DNA from: Aspidapion aeneum
Taxonomy: Eukaryota; Arthropoda; Insecta; Coleoptera; Brentidae
Length of the DNA: 64,000 bases
Reading direction: 5' to 3'
Assembly (NCBI GenBank): GCA_963576565.1
Contig: OY755042.1
Coordinates: 13,742,262 to 13,806,261 of the forward strand
The notes beneath the pieces were generated by a model, which was given only the letters and a program-made list of their open reading frames with translations, was not told the origin of the DNA and did not search any database. Positions 10,427-21,240 of the stretch are shown here, one piece after another; positions within the stretch are counted from its first letter, which is position 1; each line of letters begins with the position of its first letter. Both the position numbers and the translations under genes were made by a program.

Positions 10427-10768
10427 GCAAAAATTATGAAGACGTCTACGTAGACGTTATGTCCATACTAGGAATTGTGGGTGCATACTGGGCAACTTTT
10501 GCTACTGTTATCAACATTAAACCACTAGTTAAGTTGCTGGTAATGATTTCAAGTTTCAACGGAATAGAAAGGCCTCGAAATTTTAATTATATTCAAACCA
10601 AAGCCAACAACTTTTCCAAATTCTATTTTTGTTATTGTATGGTTTTGTTAGTGGGCTGGATTGTTCCACCCTTGATCTTAAGACGCTGGTGTGATCAAAA
10701 CCCACATTTAACCGAGGTAATGTGCGGGCTCGTTGCTAATGCATGGTTTCCATTTGACGTTTCCAAAG
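10427..10768 (+). CDS. Odorant receptor exon 2 (TM2-TM3 and start of extracellular loop 2)
   Basis: Acceptor TTTTAG at 10421-10426, donor GTAATT at 10769. The frame opens KNYEDVYVDVMSILGIVGAY and carries TM2 (SILGIVGAYWATFATVI) and TM3 (FCYCMVLLVGWIVPPLIL), then the family-typical WFPFDVSKG that starts the large second extracellular loop. Both ends are phase 1, matching exons 1 and 3. Only 16 nt of intron separate this exon from the terminal repeat of a Tc1-like element, so the branch point probably lies in transposon DNA. Confidence 0.9.
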
Positions 10769-10800
10769 GTAATTGCGATTTTGTCGTTTTTAAAGCCAAA

Positions 10801-11150
10801 TAAATGGATCCATAATGGATCTGATACTTTTCTAACTAGCCTATTAGCACACTTTAAGTAAAGCTATGATAATCAGCCTTAAAAACAGTTTTTTGTAAAT
10901 ATCTCGGAAGCTAAAGCTCATACGAGGTTTTTGGTTATATCAGCTCAGCTCGTTAGAGCGTCGAACACTATTTTACTTTACTATTAGGAGCTATCGTGTT
11001 ACGGACAGAAAAAAAATACACACACACATACACACACACAGGCAGACATCAAGATACACCCAAATAACCCATTTTCGGCGTTATCTCAAAAAAAATGTTT
11101 CGTCGAAAACAATACCTTCTCTAGGCATTGCTGCGCGGGCTAGGACGGTA
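10801..11150 (+). repeat. CA-repeat element family, copy C1
   Basis: Recognised by AAATGGATCC...GGATCTGATAC, GCTATCGTGTTACGGACAG, a CA/CAT microsatellite, CATTTTCGGCGTTATCTC and the end TTGCTGCGCGGGCTAGGA. Relatives are at 13273, 17300, 18968 and 51281. Ends carry TACCTTCCTAGC / GCTAGGAAGGTA in better copies. Noncoding; it lies just behind receptor exon 2. Confidence 0.7.
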
Positions 11151-11641
11151 AAAAATTTGATAATTTTAATAAAACAAAGATTTTGAAGAAATGAGACTTC
11201 AAGATGCGGCAGATTTAATCTAAAAATATTATTTTAATTTAAACTGTTAAAATAGTTTCTTCTTCTGAATTCCTTTGCCGAATGCCGGTAAACGAATTCA
11301 AATTATAACAGAAATTTGCAGCTTTTTGTCTCTGCTGCCACTGGAGGACCTGCCATTCTAATTTTAGCGTATCGATTTGTTGTTTCCAAAAAAACAAAAA
11401 ATTTGTTAAATACGGTGATGGCCTTATATAGCGAACCCGTTTATAATGAACACTCGCTTATAGCAAACCCCGTTCAAAATACCCAAATTTTTTTTTACTT
11501 AGGTATACAATAGTCTATGTCTCTTCCTATAGTAAACCTCGGATATAGCGAACCAGTTTCCGTACAATCTTCGAGTTCTACTGTAGGAGTTGACTATAAA
11601 ACAAAGAATTTATTTTTGACTTTTAAAAATCCATGAAATTA

Positions 11642-11831
11642 CAAGCGCGGCTCTGGGTAAAAATCTAGGGGAGGGGGTAATAGTCGACGAAAAAATTATT
11701 TTCCATATATTTGTTTTTCTAGAGAGATAATTCTCCGGTTTTTCCTTTAGTTATTAGCAAAAAGTGTATATTTTTTTCTGCGGTGGGGGAGGGGGTAATT
11801 ATCGCGACATGGCCCCTCAAATCCGGGCTGG
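11642..11831. mobile_element. 190-bp hAT-like MITE (CAAGCGCGG family)
   Basis: Starts CAAGCGCGGCTCTGG and ends AAATCCGGGCTGG, flanked on both sides by the 8-bp TGAAATTA (11634-11641, 11832-11839). Contains GGGGGTAAT blocks and TCGACGAAAAAATTATTTT, shared with 46109-46231. Confidence 0.75.
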
Positions 11832-11839
11832 TGAAATTA

Positions 11840-12200
11840 TAGTGTTAATCTACCATGTAAATAAATTTAATTACTGGGAAAATTATTTTAGATCGGTCAA
11901 TAGTTTCAAGTTTCAAGTTTATTTATTTCACATACTTTATATTACAGATAGTAAAATACTTATTTGATTAATATTAAATTTTAAATATATAAGCGCCTAG
12001 ATGACTTAACACCTGTATGCCCTTTTTTTTACTTCTTAAAAATAGTAAGATTGAAATCTGTTCAAGTTAGTTCATAACATGCTACTTTAGAGTTTTATAT
12101 TTTAAAAACTAAACAAAAAAAAAACAACAAAAGAACACCATTACACAAAAAAAAACACACACTCACACATACACAGACAGGCATAAAGAGTTTATCAGAT
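11840..12200. other. No gene seen
   Basis: AT-rich intron 2 DNA with A-rich and CA-rich runs near 12110-12175. Nothing coding. Confidence 0.6.
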
Positions 12201-13160
12201 TTAGGTTTTGAACAGCCTTAGAAATTTTGTTCTGTTGTTCCATATATATATTTTTGTTAATTTAGAAAAATGTTTATTTTTATGCTTATTTTGAGGTTTA
12301 CTTTTTATGTTAATAGGCATCATGTTGTACACTTTTGGGCCCAAATATTCTAATGATCTCTTAAAAAATTCGCTGCGGCAGTGTGGTATATTGAGCATAT
12401 TGTTGGCTAAATTTCTAGTTAAATGCTTATGTGATAGTCTTTTTTTGTCTTCCTTTTTATGCATAAAACATACCAGTGAATGGAGGTATAGTATTCTTAT
12501 ATTGTTAATCCTAGAATTATAAAGAAGATGCGTGGGATATAAATAATCTTGTTTAAAAATAATTTTTAGTATTTTGTTTTTAATTATTTTCAATGTATTG
12601 TCATACATTGCACCCCAAGCCAGTATATCATACCTTAGCAAGGATTCCACCAAGCACTGATATAAAGATGTTAGTAATTTTTTTGACAATATATTTCTTA
12701 AAACATAAAATCTATAAATGAGAGATTTTAATTTTTTAGTTAGATGTTCAACTTGATTTGTCCACTTTAAGTTCGAGTCAATACAGATCCCAAGATATTT
12801 TGTATATGGTACTTCCATTATTTTCTCTTCAAAAGTATCTATTTCAATATAACTGAAACCCGGACGTCCCCTATCGATTTCTGTAAAAGCTATGTAATTT
12901 GTTTTTTTTTAGATTTAATGACAATTTGTGAACATCTAACCATGTTTTTATTTTTTTAAGGCCCTCAACAACCTTAGCCTTGACCTCTTCCCATGTGACA
13001 CCACATAAAATTATAACTGTATCGTCAGCATATGATACTATTTTAGCAATAATTCCCTGATTAGTTAATCCTTTTATTTAAATATTAAAAAATATAGGTC
13101 TCAGGACGGTCTCTTTAGGTACTCCTATATTAATCTTTTGAGGTGCACTCAGGGTATTAT
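12201..13160 (-). pseudogene. LINE reverse transcriptase, C-terminal half
   Basis: The - strand reads NIGVPKETVLRPIFFN, a stop, then IAKIVSYADDTVIILCGVTW with the catalytic YADD box, IKTWLDVHKLSLNLKK, a frameshift, and then a 205-codon open frame from 12818 to 12201. The latter begins MEVPYTKYLGICIDSNLKWT, the thumb motif, and has LVESLLRYDILAWG, as in Jockey/CR1-type non-LTR elements. One stop and a frameshift are seen; the N-terminal half and any endonuclease are missing. Confidence 0.85.
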
Positions 13161-13186
13161 TTATTATTAAATTTATCTTTTTTGTT

Positions 13187-13221
13187 TGTGACGTTTCAGT
13201 TTATTCAACCATCATCAGACA
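13187..13221 (-). ncRNA. Degenerate hammerhead-like motif
   Basis: On the - strand TGT, CTGATGA, a weak 14-nt stem II region, GAAACGTC and ACA occur in hammerhead order. Stem II pairs poorly (about three of five) and stem I has only three pairs, so this may be a relic or chance. Confidence 0.3.
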
Positions 13222-13272
13222 TATTCTAAAATGGAAAGTTCTACACTTAAATATTATATACACAACAATTTC

Positions 13273-13790
13273 CTTCCTAGCCCGCGCAGCAATGGCTAGT
13301 GAAGGTATTGTTTTCGACGAAATTTTTTTTTGAGTTAACGCCGAAAATGTGTTATTTGGGTGTATTTTGACCTATTCTATCAATATCGTCGGGATGTCTG
13401 TGTGTGTGTGTGTGTGTATTTTTTTCCGTCCGTAACACGATAGCTCCTAAGCCGCTGAACCGATTTTAATAAAACTTTAAGGTAAAATAGTCTTCGACAC
13501 TCTAACAAGCTGATTAGTTTTTGATCAAAATCCATTAGCACTAATGACAGTTTTTTGACAATTAAATTTTTTTTAAATGCTAACTTTTTAACGGAGCATC
13601 GCATCAATATGCGGTTTTCGGAATACAGTAGACTAGATTTTGCTCAATAAGTTCTTTTTTAACCAAAAACTTTGTAGGAGACTTAGTTTCCGAGATATTT
13701 ACAAAAAAGTGTTTTCATTGCTTCACTTGTGCTAATAGGCTAGCTAGGAAGGTATTAAATCCGTCATGGATCCATTTATTTTTAACTGTA
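13273..13790 (-). repeat. CA-repeat element family, copy C2
   Basis: Reverse orientation: starts CTTCCTAGCCCGCGCAGCAA, contains a TG microsatellite at 13400-13418 and CCGTAACACGATAGCTCCTA, and ends AGGAAGGTATTAAATCCGTC then ATGGATCCATTTATTTTTA. Noncoding. Confidence 0.75.
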
Positions 13791-13845
13791 ATTTAAAACC
13801 ATAAAGCGGAAATTTTCAGGCAAAAAAACATCCCAGACAACACAA

Positions 13846-14395
13846 GTACGTACATAGTACGTAACTCTGCGACGTAGTGTACGTACATGGTGCGTACCAT
13901 TTTGGACTTACGTCCACATATGTACGTCGAAGGAACGTAACTTTAGCCATTATTTTTCTTCTATTTGTACGTACTATGAACGTACTGAAGTACGTACTAT
14001 GTACGTATGTATTCGAAAGTGGTGGCAGGCCCTACTGGACCTCCATGCACTGCGACCACAAATGGATTTATTGTGCCCACGTACCTACATACTGAGTTTG
14101 ACTAAAGTGGCATATTTTTTTTTTCACACAGTACATGAAAAAACTTTGCACAACAACATTAAATGATTTAGGCTTAACACTTTGGCTTAAAGATATACCA
14201 CTAAGGCATTATTAGCCATGTATGTACGTACATCCGACATATTTTGGACGAATGTACGTATTGTGTACGTAAAAAACTCGTACTAGGTACGTACATGGTA
14301 TGTCCATTTAAACGTAAAATGTACTTACTCCAGACGTACATAGTACTTAAAATGTACGTACCCTAGACGTCCATGGTGCGAATATAGGACATGAA
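13846..14395. repeat. GTACGT-rich repeat block, part 1
   Basis: Dense in GTACGTA, ACGTACATGG and TAGTACGTA motifs at both ends, flanking a ~200-bp core with GTGGCAGGCCCTACTGGACC that recurs alone at 24390-24560. No protein is encoded. Confidence 0.7.
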
Positions 14396-14639
14396 ATTAA
14401 AATAAAAAAAAGTGTAGGATTAGGACTAGATACCGTTTAAAACAATTTCGGGTTCCTAAACATTCCTATTTTAGAGTGGATCGTCCTGTTTTATATCAAA
14501 GCTCGAAGTCTCGATAGTTTTGAAGTTTGTTTTGCTTGATTTAATATTTAAGTAATATATCTCTAACAATGCCGTTAAATGTTAACTAGTGTACGCCATC
14601 TATTAGCAAAATCCTTTGTTAAATGTTCGGACGCGCATG

Positions 14640-14860
14640 CTAAAATGAACGTAAAATGTACGTACTATATACGTATCTGATGTACGTACCATGGACGTAC
14701 ACATTTACCGACGTAAAATGTACGTAAAATGTAAGTAGTTAGTGGACGTGCTATGTACGTACACAATTGTACGTACATAGTACTTACTTTATTAGTCCTG
14801 GGACGTACCGACGTAAAATGGACATAAAATGTACGTCCCTGGGACGAAGTGTTGAATGAT
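14640..14860. repeat. GTACGT-rich repeat block, part 2
   Basis: Again many GTACGTAC, GACGTAAAATGTACGT and CTGGGACGT motifs, often self-complementary, in an otherwise AT-rich region. Confidence 0.65.
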
Positions 14861-15851
14861 TGAATTGAATGAATTGATTTAAATGTACTATTTTTATCAA
14901 TTTAAAATATAGGTATTCCCCTTATTTATTAATTTTTTTGCTTATCATTTTAGTATATTTTGTCTCCCCCATATAAATACCTAGATTTCTAATTCTATTG
15001 TTTTGATGAACGACGTTTTTTTATAATCTCCGGTTATTAAGAATTCCGTTTTTGCCATTGGACTGTTATACCATTTTCATTTATGATCTTGGACGATTTT
15101 GTTTTTGTCTTTTACGACGATGGATAGGGATTCATTATGTTTAGCAACCGTTAATTTAAATACACTACTACCTATATTAAAAATTTAAAAATATTTTTAC
15201 ACTTTGAGTTTTTTGATGATGGTGAGTTTTTGTGTAGTTATTCCTCGCCTAATAAAAAGTAAAAATACCAATTTTAAAATTTTTGGTTTCATATTTTTTA
15301 GTTATACGTTTCCGAAAATAAAAATATTGACCCATTTTTAGCCGGCATCGGTTTCTTTAAACTTCTATAATTTTTAAACCGTTTAAGATAATTAGATAAA
15401 ACTTGCTGTGTATAGAGGACAATTCACATTTCAAGCTTTGATGTCTATGCCAAAATTATATTTTTGATGAAATATCAAAAACATATTTTTTTTTTCTTAA
15501 TTTTAATAATTTTTTTTTAGACTAGTTGTTTACATGTATGCTAAATTTTACCTTGGTATGATAATGGGATCATGGTTAAAAAAAAATTATTTAAATCTTA
15601 ATGCATATATTGCTTGATATTTTTTTACTATAAAAATTAATATCTAAAGTGCACCCATTGTTATGAGGCATCTTATTTATGTAGCATGTATATTATAAAA
15701 CCGTGGACACCATGGGCATCTGGTGTCTACATTTAAATAAAGAAACAATTAATTAAAAAAACGTACATAATAACGGGCTCACAAGAATAATTGAGAACAT
15801 GTACATAAATGCCCCCTTTTCGCCCTTTCTCGCTGCAATGTTTAACATTGA
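14861..15851. other. No gene seen
   Basis: AT-rich intron 2 DNA with long T and A runs. No reading frame or defined repeat end was found. Confidence 0.55.
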
Positions 15852-16980
15852 TGAAAATTGTTACATTATTTATCTCTTAAACAGAGGTGGCGCGTGGTGT
15901 AAAATTTTATGGGTGAACACCAAAAAATAATTGCTCATTCTCGTTTCAACTCAAATACAAACACATACATACCGGGTTTTAATTTTTTGTTAGTATTCAA
16001 GTCTTTGGTGAATTCCTTTTGGGGTTTATTGATACTTTATGATGAAATTATTAATTAAAGAATGGCCTGATTTTAATATTTTTTACAGTCAAATTTGGAT
16101 TGTACGTGCACATGTGCACTTATGGAGGAACCGCCACTGCTCTTAAAATAGTGGCAAAATCGGCCGTAAGGTAATTAAATATCAGAGGTGGCGTATCATT
16201 TTGACTGATGACATTTTGTAAAAACAAAAGTTGCGTAAATATGACGTTTCGTGACGTGTTTTCTCAGTCTGCTTGGCTTTGCGACGTATCCGTTCTGGAA
16301 ATTAATTTGATTTTACGTAGTTACCGAAATCGAAAAAAAATTGGTTGGTATTTTCCACCAAATGTTGCAACCCCTGTGATGATCAAAATAATCCCACGAT
16401 AGTGAGAAATTCCAAAAATGTGACAGAGTGGATGTATAATCTTAACTTAGGCGTCGAAATAAGTAAGTGAAAATGATTAAAAACTTTTGAAATAGTATTA
16501 TTCCAGTCACAGCTAATTTATAGTTAAAATATTAAAGTAAGGGAATTGTCAAATAGTTTTAAGGTAAAGTAAAAGAATTTTGAACAACATCAATTTACAA
16601 TAATACATTTTTAAGGAACCCACTGTCACCGCATGATAAAACTTGGTCTACATGTAAATAAATAGTCTAGAAAAGAAATATAAAAAAATTGAACAAAATA
16701 AGAAATACGTTTTTAAACTGCATCAAAAATAAATTTTGTGGTTAGACCACTGCATTTTTTTTATAAGAGGGATGCCACTACCTCGATATGCCCAAGACTA
16801 TATGAATAACAAGGGTTTAAAGAAATCAAGTATGTGCTAAAAAAGACGATATAAGACTTTTAAAAAAATTAGTAACTTAAAAACTAGACTGCTAAAAATC
16901 TAAAAATTTGCATTTTCATTTATTTCTAAAAATCAAAGGTGACAAGGTCCAAACCATTGGTTGATTTAATATGTACTTAC
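15852..16980. repeat. Left arm of large inverted repeat around exons 3 and 4
   Basis: Sequence from ATTGATGAAAATTGTTACAT through GATCAAAATAATCCCACGAT to AGGTGACAAGGTCCAAACCA is repeated in reverse at 21241-22672. The arm ends 47 nt before exon 3. An internal hAT-like element at 15882-16139 has a counterpart at the same site in the other arm. No coding potential. Confidence 0.85.
15882..16139. mobile_element. 258-bp hAT-like element inside left arm
   Basis: Begins CAGAGGTGGCGCG and ends GGAACCGCCACTG, flanked by 8-bp CTCTTAAA at 15874-15881 and 16140-16147. It is a shortened version of the 524-bp element at 22120-22643. Confidence 0.85.
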
Positions 16981-17027
16981 CATACAGAAAAATGCGTTGC
17001 CTCCTGGACTACTAATACAAATTTTAG

Positions 17028-17250
17028 GTCTAAACAGAAATATTTTGTTTGTCATACAATCCGCAAATATCATAGTAATATTGGGATGCGCTGCAATTTT
17101 AGCAGTTATGTTGAATGACATTGTCGAAAATATTGTATTTAATATAGAGTATGCTCAAGATTTGTTACTTAATGCATTTCAAACAAAGAATGGTAATATA
17201 TCGACGAATAAGTTAAGAGAAGCAATTGAATATCATAATTTTATATTGAG
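17028..17250 (+). CDS. Odorant receptor exon 3 (extracellular loop 2, TM4, intracellular loop 2)
   Basis: The acceptor is ATTTTAG ending at 17027, preceded by a strong branch-point-like TACTAATAC at 17010-17018. Beginning here the phase fits exon 2; the other candidate acceptor at 16986-16987 would shift the frame. The exon encodes TM4 (NILFVIQSANIIVILGCAA) and a charged intracellular stretch ending LREAIEYHNFIL, like the L..CI..H..IL segment of other receptors. Donor GTAAGT at 17251, phase 2. It lies 47 nt inside the left arm of a large inverted repeat. Confidence 0.9.
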
Positions 17251-17299
17251 GTAAGTATATGTAAATATCTTCAAAACATCTTCATCGCCTTTCCTAGTA

Positions 17300-17795
17300 A
17301 AAATAAATGGATCCAAACTGGATCTGATACCTTCCTAGCTAGTCTATTTAGCACACTTCAAGTGAAGCTATGGTAGGATCAGCCCTGAATACAGTTTTTT
17401 GTAAATATCTCAGAAACTAAAGTTGTAAAAAATGTCTACTTTACTCCGAAAACCGCATATTGATACGATGCTCCGTTAAAAAGTTTGCATTTTTAAAATT
17501 TTTTAATTGTCAAAAAACTGTCATTTGCATTAATGGATTTTGACCAAAATCTAATCAGCTCGTAAGAGTGTCGAAGATTATTTTACCTGAGAAGTTTATA
17601 AAAATCGGTTTAGCGGTGTAGGAGCTATCGTGTTATGAACAGAAATATTATACACACACACAGACAGACATCACGGCGATATTGCTAAGATAAGTCAAAC
17701 TACACCCAAATAACATATTTTCGGCGATATCCAAAAAAAAAATTTTCGTCGAAAATAATACTTTATCTAGCCATTGCTACGTGGGCTAGGAAGGT
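17300..17795 (+). repeat. CA-repeat element family, copy C3
   Basis: AAATAAATGGATCC..., TACCTTCCTAGCTAG, GGTGTAGGAGCTATCGTGTT, a CACACACACA run and the end CGTGGGCTAGGAAGGTAAAA. Lies in intron 3, 50 nt behind exon 3. Confidence 0.75.
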
Positions 17796-17989
17796 AAAAA
17801 TTAGTTGTTCGCAACTACATTAGGTAAAAAATTTTATAATTTTTCACTGATTAAGTACTCGTACGTTTACAAATTGCGTTTCATATGTTTACTAACTGCC
17901 TACCCCTTTCCAGTGATCTTTATATACTAAACTGGATAGGCCTTTACATATTTTTTGTAGCCTTCGACACTGCTACAATTTAAAGAAGG

Positions 17990-18860
17990 ATCAGGCACAG
18001 AAATGACCTTATAGATAAAACAGTAAATCCACTTTATTGCTTTGCAGATGATGGCAATGTAGTCTCCTCAGTCATACCACCCACTCAGTGTTTATCCGCA
18101 CGTGAATTCCATAATCTTAGACTAACTCAAGTATCGCAGATAAATAACGACCTGGAGATAATAGAGGACTGGGCAACAAGAACCTTGTACAGTTCAACGC
18201 GCAGAAAACACAAGCAGCCCTGTTTTCAAAAAAGACCAGCACCGGTGAGCCAAACATCATGCTATCTGGAAGTGCTGTCACATTGCAGAGCCTGTTGAAC
18301 ATATTAGGAGTCACTGCAGAGACCAACCAGCTAAAAGGGCGTCCCAAAAGCTTGGGGTGCTATTTCGTACAAGACATCTGTATACACCAAGCCAACTGCT
18401 GACACTCTACAAAGCCCAGATTCGACCAACTATGGAGTACTGCTCACATATATGGAGTGCGGCACCCAAACATACCTTAATGCTTTTGAACACCGTGCAA
18501 AAAGGAGCTGATCAATGACCCCGCACTTACCCGTAGCTTGGATAGTCTCGAACATCGAAGAACTGTGGGCGATCTATCTCTCTTCTACAGGTATTATCAC
18601 GGAAAGTGCTCTGAAGAGTTGGCACGTATGATCCCCCGGGAGTAGCACCTACTAGACGAACACGTCAAACAGACGGTAACCATCAATTTACTGTCAAAAT
18701 AGAGGCACCAAGAACCTCATTATATCAGAATTCATATCTCTGGAGAACAGCATCGCTGTGGAATAAACTCCCTGCGACAGTTTTCCCTGCAGGTTACAAC
18801 CTGAATGATCTCCTTGCGAGTGCGCTTAACCGTAAAAAAAATACATCCAATTATTGAGCG
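17990..18860 (+). pseudogene. LINE reverse transcriptase, C-terminal part
   Basis: Reads NDLIDKTVNPLYCFADDGNV with the FADD catalytic box, IEDWATRN, then in a shifted frame FNAQKTQAALFSKKTS, LLNILGVTAETN, a stop, QKLGVLFRTRHLYTPSQLLT, YKAQIRPTMEYCSHIWSAAP, and at the end LWRTASLWNKLPATVFPAGY. This is the palm/thumb and tail of a Jockey-like non-LTR element. Several frameshifts; no ATG-initiated complete frame. Confidence 0.8.
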
Positions 18861-18967
18861 GGAACTATATCGAAGCTAAGCGCACTTTCTTAATTGCTGA
18901 TAAGCTAGAGTTAAAAATGTCGCATTGATCCTGAGTTATAAATGTTGCATGCTCTGTGCAAACGATG

Positions 18968-19075
18968 AGCATTTTTACCTTCTTCGCCCGCGTAGGAATG
19001 GCTAGAGAGGGTATGGTATTCGAGATTTTTTTTTTTCTAGATAACGCCCAATGTGTTATTTGGGTGTATTTTAAA
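18968..19075 (-). repeat. CA-repeat element family, copy C4 (end only)
   Basis: ACCTTCTTCGCCCGCGTAGG, ATGGCTAGAGAGGGTATG and GTGTTATTTGGGTGTATTTT match the right end of the family in reverse. Confidence 0.6.
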
Positions 19076-19199
19076 AATATTAAATATTTCTTTTTAACCT
19101 TAAAACAAAAAAATATTAAATTTTTATTATTTTGTACTAATAATAGCATGAAACCAATTTTTTTATGATAAATACCATATTTCAAAAACTAAACAATAT

Positions 19200-20065
19200 T
19201 TAAAAAAATTGACGTCATTATTTTCTTTTAAGAGTTGCCACAAAAAGGTTTTTACAGAATAAAAATATCTTGCAAAATAAGCACGATATAAGAGATTATT
19301 AAAAATGCAATTTTTTCAAAAACTCCCTGTATTACCGAAACTATAGCAGTATAGCAAAAATATAATTACACCATTTTTAAAGGCTCAAAAAAAAGCACGG
19401 TAAGGTAATCAGAAAATCAATATCTTTAATAATACCTGAGTTTCCCATTTAATCCCATTGAAAATTGGACACGCTGTACAGTTTCTTATCACAATAGAGC
19501 ATACTTTTGACATTAAGATTCTCGGATTTTTTATTAATAAAATAATTAAAGAAAAGCGGGCCTAGAACACCAGATAAGGCAGCGATTTTTGAAAAACCGA
19601 TTTTTATAAATTTATACGGTGTGTACACTGATAATGTTATTATTGGTAAAACATTTTTCTAGAAAATAGGTTGTCGAATTGTATATTCTTTTTACTCTTC
19701 TAATCTTCGTTTTTATTTTTCTGTTTTTGTGTTTATATTTGTACAAGTGGTATTTTTTTGAGTCTTGTTTGCTATTCATCGGATTTAAGATTTATACATC
19801 TATTGCTTTTTTATATTTTATTAATTTTAAAGTATGTAATACATTTCCCTACTTTTTGTATAAATGTTTATTTATCACACATCGAATCGCCGTTTCGTTT
19901 TTCAAAAGAAAACTCTTCTTTAAACATAGTTCTTCACGTAAGGTATTACGGCACTACCAAGGAATTTTTAATTTAGAAACCACTATGTTTCTTCTATAAA
20001 AAGAAAAGTCACTTTGCTAGTGGTTTATAAGAAAAAATAAATATTTACCCAACAAAATTTGAAAA
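19200..20065. other. No gene seen
   Basis: Very AT-rich DNA of intron 3. The 106-codon frame at 19679-19999 is Phe/Leu/Ile/Tyr-rich, as expected from T-rich sequence, and has no family motif. Confidence 0.55.
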
Positions 20066-20075
20066 ATGTATCTTT

Positions 20076-20140
20076 TTGATAGACAACACAATTGCAACGT
20101 TTCGATTGTTCTTCTACAATCGTTTTCAAGCACCTCAAAT
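20076..20140 (-). repeat. Hairpin with GAAACG motif
   Basis: On the - strand CGATTGT (loop AGAAGA) ACAATCG is followed by AAACGTTGC, a stem-loop/GAAACG arrangement like the ends of Penelope-like elements. The upstream hammerhead CTGANGA box is missing, so no ribozyme is called. Confidence 0.3.
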
Positions 20141-20204
20141 ATACAATCTTCAAATTATTCGTTTGTCAATATTGTTTACTTTGCTTTATTTTTGTTATAT
20201 ATTT

Positions 20205-20328
20205 TTTTTTCTAGGGAGGGCTATTTCTCCTGTTTTGCCTTATTTTATTAGGAAAAAGTGTATATTATTTCTTCTGGGGGGGGGGGAATTACCCCGTTAC
20301 CCCCTCCCCCAATCCGCGCTTGCGAACA
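20205..20328. mobile_element. Fragment of CAAGCGCGG-family MITE
   Basis: A G run (20275-20286), GTTACCCCCTCCCCCAATCC and GCGCTTGCG match the right end of the elements at 11642 and 46109. The left end is not recognisable. Confidence 0.5.
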
Positions 20329-20329
20329 G

Positions 20330-21095
20330 ACAAGAATAAGCTTCCATACGGTGTGCCTGAATGAGGTATAGGTTACGTAAAAATGGTGCCAAAAACTAAT
20401 TGCACTTTTTGAGTATGGACTCTTTTCTGACTTCAAAACTATATTCATTTTAATCCTAGCTAATCCTCTTTTCGAATTTTTTTAATACAGGTTATTTGTT
20501 ATGGTTAGGTTCCAACAAAACGAGAGTTTTTACCCACTTTAAACTAAATTTTGACAATTCACTAAAGAATGTTTTTTTTAAAAAGGAGTTACAAATGCAA
20601 TTTAAATTAAAATCTAATAGAATTCGAAAATCTAAAAATATTGTTATGTTATTTATTTCTGAGAAATTTTTGAAAGATTTTAAATACAAATGATATACCA
20701 AAGGTACGACAGCATGATATTATGGCAAAATATTATTATGTCAGTTTTTAATGTTTATGAAATTTTATATCAAAATCACATTTAAAAATCATTAATTAAA
20801 AAATTTTTTTTGTGATTCTTGTTTTAGAATAGAAAGCCGAGTTTAAGTTTAAGTTAAGTTTACTTTTTGATTTTTGTTAAAATAGATATAAATTTATTTT
20901 CTGTCTTAAAAATTGTTTTTATCTTATAATTATTTTGATTGTCAAACGACTCCGCCACAAACATATAGATTTTACTTATGAGAGTATTTTAATATTCATT
21001 TTGTATTATTTTCGTTTTTAAGTTTAAAACCCCATCGCGAGTTTATTTATTGCAATGTTGAGAACCAATTAAGTTAACAAGCGCCTTTTTTTTAG
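20330..21095. other. No gene seen
   Basis: AT-rich intron 3 DNA with no coding frame, RNA gene or defined repeat. Confidence 0.55.
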
Positions 21096-21195
21096 ACTTG
21101 TAGCATTGACTAACAAAGCTTTAAAAGATTTTACATTATTACATGTATCAGTTTGCTCGTTCATATTGGGAATATCTGTGTTTAGCACGATCCAG
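21096..21195 (+). CDS. Odorant receptor exon 4 (TM5)
   Basis: A polypyrimidine tract and TTTAG acceptor end at 21095; the donor is GTAAGT at 21196. One leading base completes the AGA codon split from exon 3, then 33 codons follow (LVALTNKALKDFTLLHVSVC...) with a membrane helix CSFILGISVF. It ends in phase 0. The right arm of the inverted repeat begins 45 nt downstream. Confidence 0.88.
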
Positions 21196-21240
21196 GTAAG
21201 TATTACTCAATCACCTATCCAGGCTTTGATCTAAAGCGGG

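Noticed and set aside
11316..11513. 65-codon frame as an additional receptor exon
   Set aside because: Phases do not fit exons 2 and 3, the other seven exons already give a full-length receptor, and its second half is repeat sequence.
16988..17027. Earlier start of receptor exon 3 at the acceptor ending 16987
   Set aside because: It gives an open frame but the phase does not match exon 2; the acceptor ending at 17027 restores phase 1 and has a better branch point.
19679..19999. 106-codon hydrophobic frame as a membrane protein
   Set aside because: Phe/Leu/Tyr-rich composition is what T-rich DNA gives; no receptor motif and no fitting splice signals.
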